Shown here: piece after piece, positions 61,595 through 64,000 of the stretch
Position numbering within the stretch: position 1 is the first letter of the stretch
Layout: each line of letters begins with the position of its first letter
Assembly (NCBI GenBank): GCA_965220665.1
Contig: CBDCQQ010000005.1
Span: 682,001 to 746,000, forward strand
Reading direction: 5' to 3'
DNA from: JAJDZL01 sp965220665
Lineage (GTDB): Bacteria; Pseudomonadota; Gammaproteobacteria; Arenicellales; JAJDZL01
Length of the DNA: 64,000 nucleotides
The notes under the pieces: generated by a model
What the model saw: only the letters and a program-made list of their open reading frames with translations
Told to the model about the DNA's origin: nothing
Databases searched by the model: none
Made by a program: the position numbers and the translations under genes

Positions 61595-62383
61595 ATGAAA
61601 ATAGAAATCAACGATATCACAACAAACTACGAAACTACCGGTCAATCACAGGGTGATACCGTGGTTTTCAGCCACTCACTCGGGTCGAGTCTGATCATGT
61701 GGGAACCGCAAATCGATGAATTTTCGATGAATTTTCAAATTCTGCGTTATGACACCCGCGGGCATGGAAATTCTTCAGCACCACCCGGCTCATATACGAT
61801 GGAGTTGTTGGTTGATGATGCAGTCGCACTCCTTGATGCATTGGATATCGAAAAAGTGCACTGGGTTGGTCTGTCGATGGGTGGTATGATTGGCCAGGGA
61901 TTGGCTCTGAAATCTCCAGAGAGACTTAAGAGTCTGACGCTTTGCAACACTATGTCTGTCATTCGGGAGGAAATGAAGGAAATTTGGAAGAGCCGAATCC
62001 AGACCGGCGAGCGTTTTGGCATGCCTAATCTTATCGAATTTACAATGGAAAGGTGGTTTACGGAAAGCTACCGAGAAGCTGAGACGGAGGACTACCAAAG
62101 GATTCGCGCTCAGTTTCTGGAAACACCCATCTACGGTTATGTGGGCTGCTGTCATGCAATCTATAACCTGAACTACGTTGATCAACTGAACAAAATTTCA
62201 GTTCCGACGCACATCATTGCCGGTGATCAGGACCTGGCTACACCTGTTGCGGAGTCGCGGGTCATGCATGATCAGATCGCAGGATCAAGCTTAACTGTCA
62301 TAGAAGGCGCAGCCCATCTTTCCAATGTTGAAAAGACTAAAGCCTTCAACGCATCATTGGCAACATTTCTCCAATCGCAGTAA
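61595..62383 (+). CDS. 3-oxoadipate enol-lactonase-like alpha/beta hydrolase
   Basis: A 262-residue hydrolase closely resembling PcaD of the beta-ketoadipate pathway: FSHSLGSSLIMWEPQIDEF, DTRGHGNSSAPPGSYTMELLVDDAVALLDALDIEKVHWVGLSMGGMIGQGLAL (nucleophile Ser in GLSMGG), the acid Asp in AGDQDLATP and the His in EGAAHLSN. The neighbours are not aromatic-degradation genes, so the real substrate is uncertain. It sits eight bases after folA and may share its transcript. Confidence 0.82.
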   Translation: MKIEINDITTNYETTGQSQGDTVVFSHSLGSSLIMWEPQIDEFSMNFQILRYDTRGHGNSSAPPGSYTMELLVDDAVALLDALDIEKVHWVGLSMGGMIGQGLALKSPERLKSLTLCNTMSVIREEMKEIWKSRIQTGERFGMPNLIEFTMERWFTESYREAETEDYQRIRAQFLETPIYGYVGCCHAIYNLNYVDQLNKISVPTHIIAGDQDLATPVAESRVMHDQIAGSSLTVIEGAAHLSNVEKTKAFNASLATFLQSQ

Positions 62384-62562
62384 TTAGAGATTGTGCATCG
62401 AACCTCACACCTTTTGTTTCTACTAAATTCAACATTCTCAAAGCGGTAGTCTGTCTGGTCGGGACACTCCCGTTCGTCAATAATCCACTCGTCGATTAGC
62501 AACCAAGGTTCCACGTCACGCCAGACTATCTGTGGTGGTGACGTTCTGAATCCGAAATTTTG

Positions 62563-62610
62563 TCGCACTAAATTTGCACCATTTATGTGAATTCGCGCCA
62601 ATTCGGTGCA
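62563..62610. promoter_or_regulatory. Candidate NtrC binding sites upstream of glnK
   Basis: CGCGCCAATTCGGTGCA at 62594-62610 matches the NtrC consensus (TGCACC-N5-GGTGCA type) at about 14 of 17 positions. A weaker site, TGCACCATTTATGTGAA, is at 62575-62591. They lie about 40-75 bases before the sigma-54 promoter, a normal distance for an activator. Confidence 0.65.
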
Positions 62611-62648
62611 TATTCAGCGAAAATCACCTAGAATTCAGTTAATTTCAC

Positions 62649-62664
62649 TGGCATGAAAATTGCT
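62649..62664 (+). promoter_or_regulatory. Sigma-54 promoter of glnK-amtB
   Basis: TGGCATGAAAATTGCT fits the -24/-12 consensus TGGCAC-N5-TTGCW with one mismatch and the exact GG-N10-GC spacing. It lies 36 bases before the glnK ATG. Nitrogen-limited expression is expected. Confidence 0.85.
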
Positions 62665-62699
62665 GTATTAAAAGTAAGTACAAATTGTGGAGGTACCAC

Positions 62700-63038
62700 A
62701 TGAAACTCGTCACTGCCATTATTAAACCGTTCAAATTGGACGATATCAGGGAAGCACTTTCAGATATTGGAATTCAAGGAATGACTGTATCGGAAGTCAA
62801 GGGCTTCGGACGACAAAAGGGACATACTGAACTTTATAGAGGCGCAGAGTATGTTGTCGATTTTGTTCCGAAAATCAAACTGGAAATAGCAGTATCAGCC
62901 AACCGGGTCGATGATGTGATCGATACCGTTAGAAGAATCGCGCTGACTGGGCAAATTGGGGATGGCAAGATTTTTGTATCCGAACTCGAAAACGTCATCC
63001 GTATCCGTACTGGAGAAATGGATGAAAGCGCGATTTAA
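62700..63038 (+). CDS. glnK: Nitrogen regulatory protein P-II
   Basis: A 112-residue P-II signal protein that senses ATP/ADP and 2-oxoglutarate and blocks AmtB. It begins MKLVTAIIKPFKLDDIREAL; the T-loop FGRQKGHTELYRGAEYVVDFVPK has the uridylylated Tyr51, and the ATP-site GQIGDGKIFV follows. ATG at 62700 is chosen over a GTG at 62685. Linkage to amtB and the sigma-54 promoter favour GlnK over GlnB. Confidence 0.96.
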   Translation: MKLVTAIIKPFKLDDIREALSDIGIQGMTVSEVKGFGRQKGHTELYRGAEYVVDFVPKIKLEIAVSANRVDDVIDTVRRIALTGQIGDGKIFVSELENVIRIRTGEMDESAI

Positions 63039-63058
63039 CTACCAACCTTGACCGAACG

Positions 63059-64000
63059 ATGAAATTAAAAATACTAATATTCACCCTATTGTCTCTGACA
63101 TATTGCCCCATAGCATTCGCCGAGGACACACTCAGCCCCGGAAATACGGCTTGGCTTCTCACCTCAACTGCCCTGGTACTGATGATGACAATACCAGGAT
63201 TATCCCTGTTCTACGCTGGCCTCGTGCGAAGCAAAAATGTCCTGTCAATTCTGATGCAATGCTTCACCATCACCTGCGTGGTCAGCGTCGTATGGCTTGT
63301 TGCCGGATACTCATTGGCCTTTGATGATCTAGGTAATAATTTCATCGGCGGACTTGGAAAATTTCTATTTGCCGGTGTGGTCGAAGAGAGCATGTCCGGT
63401 GATGTGCCAGAATCAGCTTTTGCACTTTTTCAGGCAACTTTCGCCATCATTACAGTCGCATTGATTGTCGGCGGCTTTGCAGAAAGAATTAAATTCTCCG
63501 CGGTTGTTGTTTTCGCAATTATTTGGATACTGCTGGTTTATGCACCGATCGCTCACTGGGTGTGGGGCGGTGGCTGGCTAGGTTCACTCGGTGTACTTGA
63601 TTTTGCCGGCGGAAATGTTGTCCACATTACTGCTGGAATGTCCGCGCTCGTAGGTGCCATCGTATTGGGTAATCGAAAGGGCTTTCCCGGTGGCTCCATG
63701 ATGCCACACAACATGACTCTAACCATGATCGGTGCTGGAATGCTGTGGGTGGGATGGTTTGGATTCAATGGCGGAAGTGCCGTTGCTGCCAATCAGGATG
63801 CAGCTATGGCCATGCTGGTCACACATATTTGTGCCGCTTCTGCAGCGCTTTCATTTGTTGTTACCGAGTATTTGTTTCGTAAGTCCGCTACAGCGCTTGC
63901 AGCAGCGACCGGCATGGTCGCAGGGCTGGTTGCAATTACTCCCGCTTCCGGTTTTGTAGGACCAGCTGGCGCACTGGTTATTGGAATAGTGACTGGACCA
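63059..64000 (+). CDS. amtB: Ammonium transporter AmtB (3' end outside window)
   Basis: Inner-membrane ammonium channel. The ATG at 63059, 20 bases after glnK, gives a signal-like leader (LIFTLLSLTYCPIAFAED) and then LTSTALVLMMTIPGLSLFYAGLVRSKNVLSILMQ, GFAERIKFSAVVVFAIIWILLVYAPIAHWVWGGGW, DFAGGNVVHITAGMSALVGAIVLG (conserved pore His) and MLWVGWFGFNGGSA. The frame is still open at base 64000, so about a quarter or more of the protein is missing. It is physically coupled to GlnK, which blocks the pore when nitrogen is abundant. Confidence 0.95.
   Translation, partial: MKLKILIFTLLSLTYCPIAFAEDTLSPGNTAWLLTSTALVLMMTIPGLSLFYAGLVRSKNVLSILMQCFTITCVVSVVWLVAGYSLAFDDLGNNFIGGLGKFLFAGVVEESMSGDVPESAFALFQATFAIITVALIVGGFAERIKFSAVVVFAIIWILLVYAPIAHWVWGGGWLGSLGVLDFAGGNVVHITAGMSALVGAIVLGNRKGFPGGSMMPHNMTLTMIGAGMLWVGWFGFNGGSAVAANQDAAMAMLVTHICAASAALSFVVTEYLFRKSATALAAATGMVAGLVAITPASGFVGPAGALVIGIVTGP

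Larger units (their letters stand above)
62384..62699. promoter_or_regulatory. Intergenic region upstream of glnK
   Basis: About 315 bases; the right half holds the NtrC-like sites and sigma-54 promoter. The left half shows no gene I can support. Confidence 0.5.

Noticed and set aside
62272..62601. 109-residue minus-strand frame before glnK
   Set aside because: It overlaps the hydrolase gene end and the NtrC-like sites and shows no family features.
1..64000. CRISPR arrays, rRNA and tRNA genes
   Set aside because: No regularly spaced short repeats or conserved RNA-gene segments were seen in reading the window; short RNAs could still be missed without a covariance search.

Overview
The window looks like a chromosomal segment of a moderately AT-leaning gammaproteobacterium, probably marine or host-associated. 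The order dsbD-tlpA-aroQ-accB-accC-prmA, a beta/gamma-type Fur, a YbbA/YbbP-like ABC pair with an AttH-like protein, and glnK-amtB support this. A BCCT carrier and an ectoine hydrolase suggest compatible-solute use. One feature does not fit easily: heme synthesis uses an Alphaproteobacteria-type 5-aminolevulinate synthase. No rRNA, tRNA or CRISPR array was recognised.

Layout. 0-4.1 kb: a BCCT transporter cut by the left edge, then a Rieske oxygenase and an alpha/beta hydrolase. 4.5-6.9 kb: a DUF4338 transposase-like gene interrupted by an ISKra4-family element. 7-18 kb: core metabolism (LLM flavin oxidoreductase, hemA, HAD phosphatase, MFS pump, prmA/accC/accB/aroQ, and a DsbD lacking its thioredoxin domain next to a membrane-anchored TlpA-like protein). 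18-22.4 kb: an iron(III) ABC uptake system behind two Fur boxes, with a strong terminator after the binding-protein gene. 22.5-29.2 kb: hydrolase, FxsA, ABC/FtsX/AttH-like trio, desaturase.

29.2-37 kb is an accessory stretch. It holds two AAA/DUF4143 ATPases, each preceded by a long palindrome of similar plan. The first sits between two copies of the 3' end of a P1 peptidase gene. Between them lie fur and an AT-rich three-gene cassette (TIGR04255-like protein, unknown protein, HNH nuclease) that looks like an uncharacterised defence-type module. 37.2-43 kb is the SOS mutagenesis cassette lexA-imuA-imuB-dnaE2, followed by housekeeping genes to 50.5 kb (sixA-like, GATase, pepN, VWA/J-domain pair, PQQ-type dehydrogenase).

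50.5-55.7 kb is the second accessory stretch. A 2.77-kb IS1595-type transposon, with terminal inverted repeats and an 8-bp target duplication, carries a decayed transposase, an N4-cytosine-type methyltransferase, a ThaI-like restriction enzyme and a small gene. It has inserted into, and split, a second methyltransferase gene closely related to the one it carries. Next to it is an AbiEii-like nucleotidyltransferase with a winged-helix partner, probably a toxin-antitoxin pair in reversed order. 55.9-64 kb returns to core genes: ectoine hydrolase, GST, formyltransferase, penicillin-binding protein, thyA, folA, a PcaD-like hydrolase, and glnK-amtB behind a sigma-54 promoter with NtrC-like sites; amtB is cut by the right edge.
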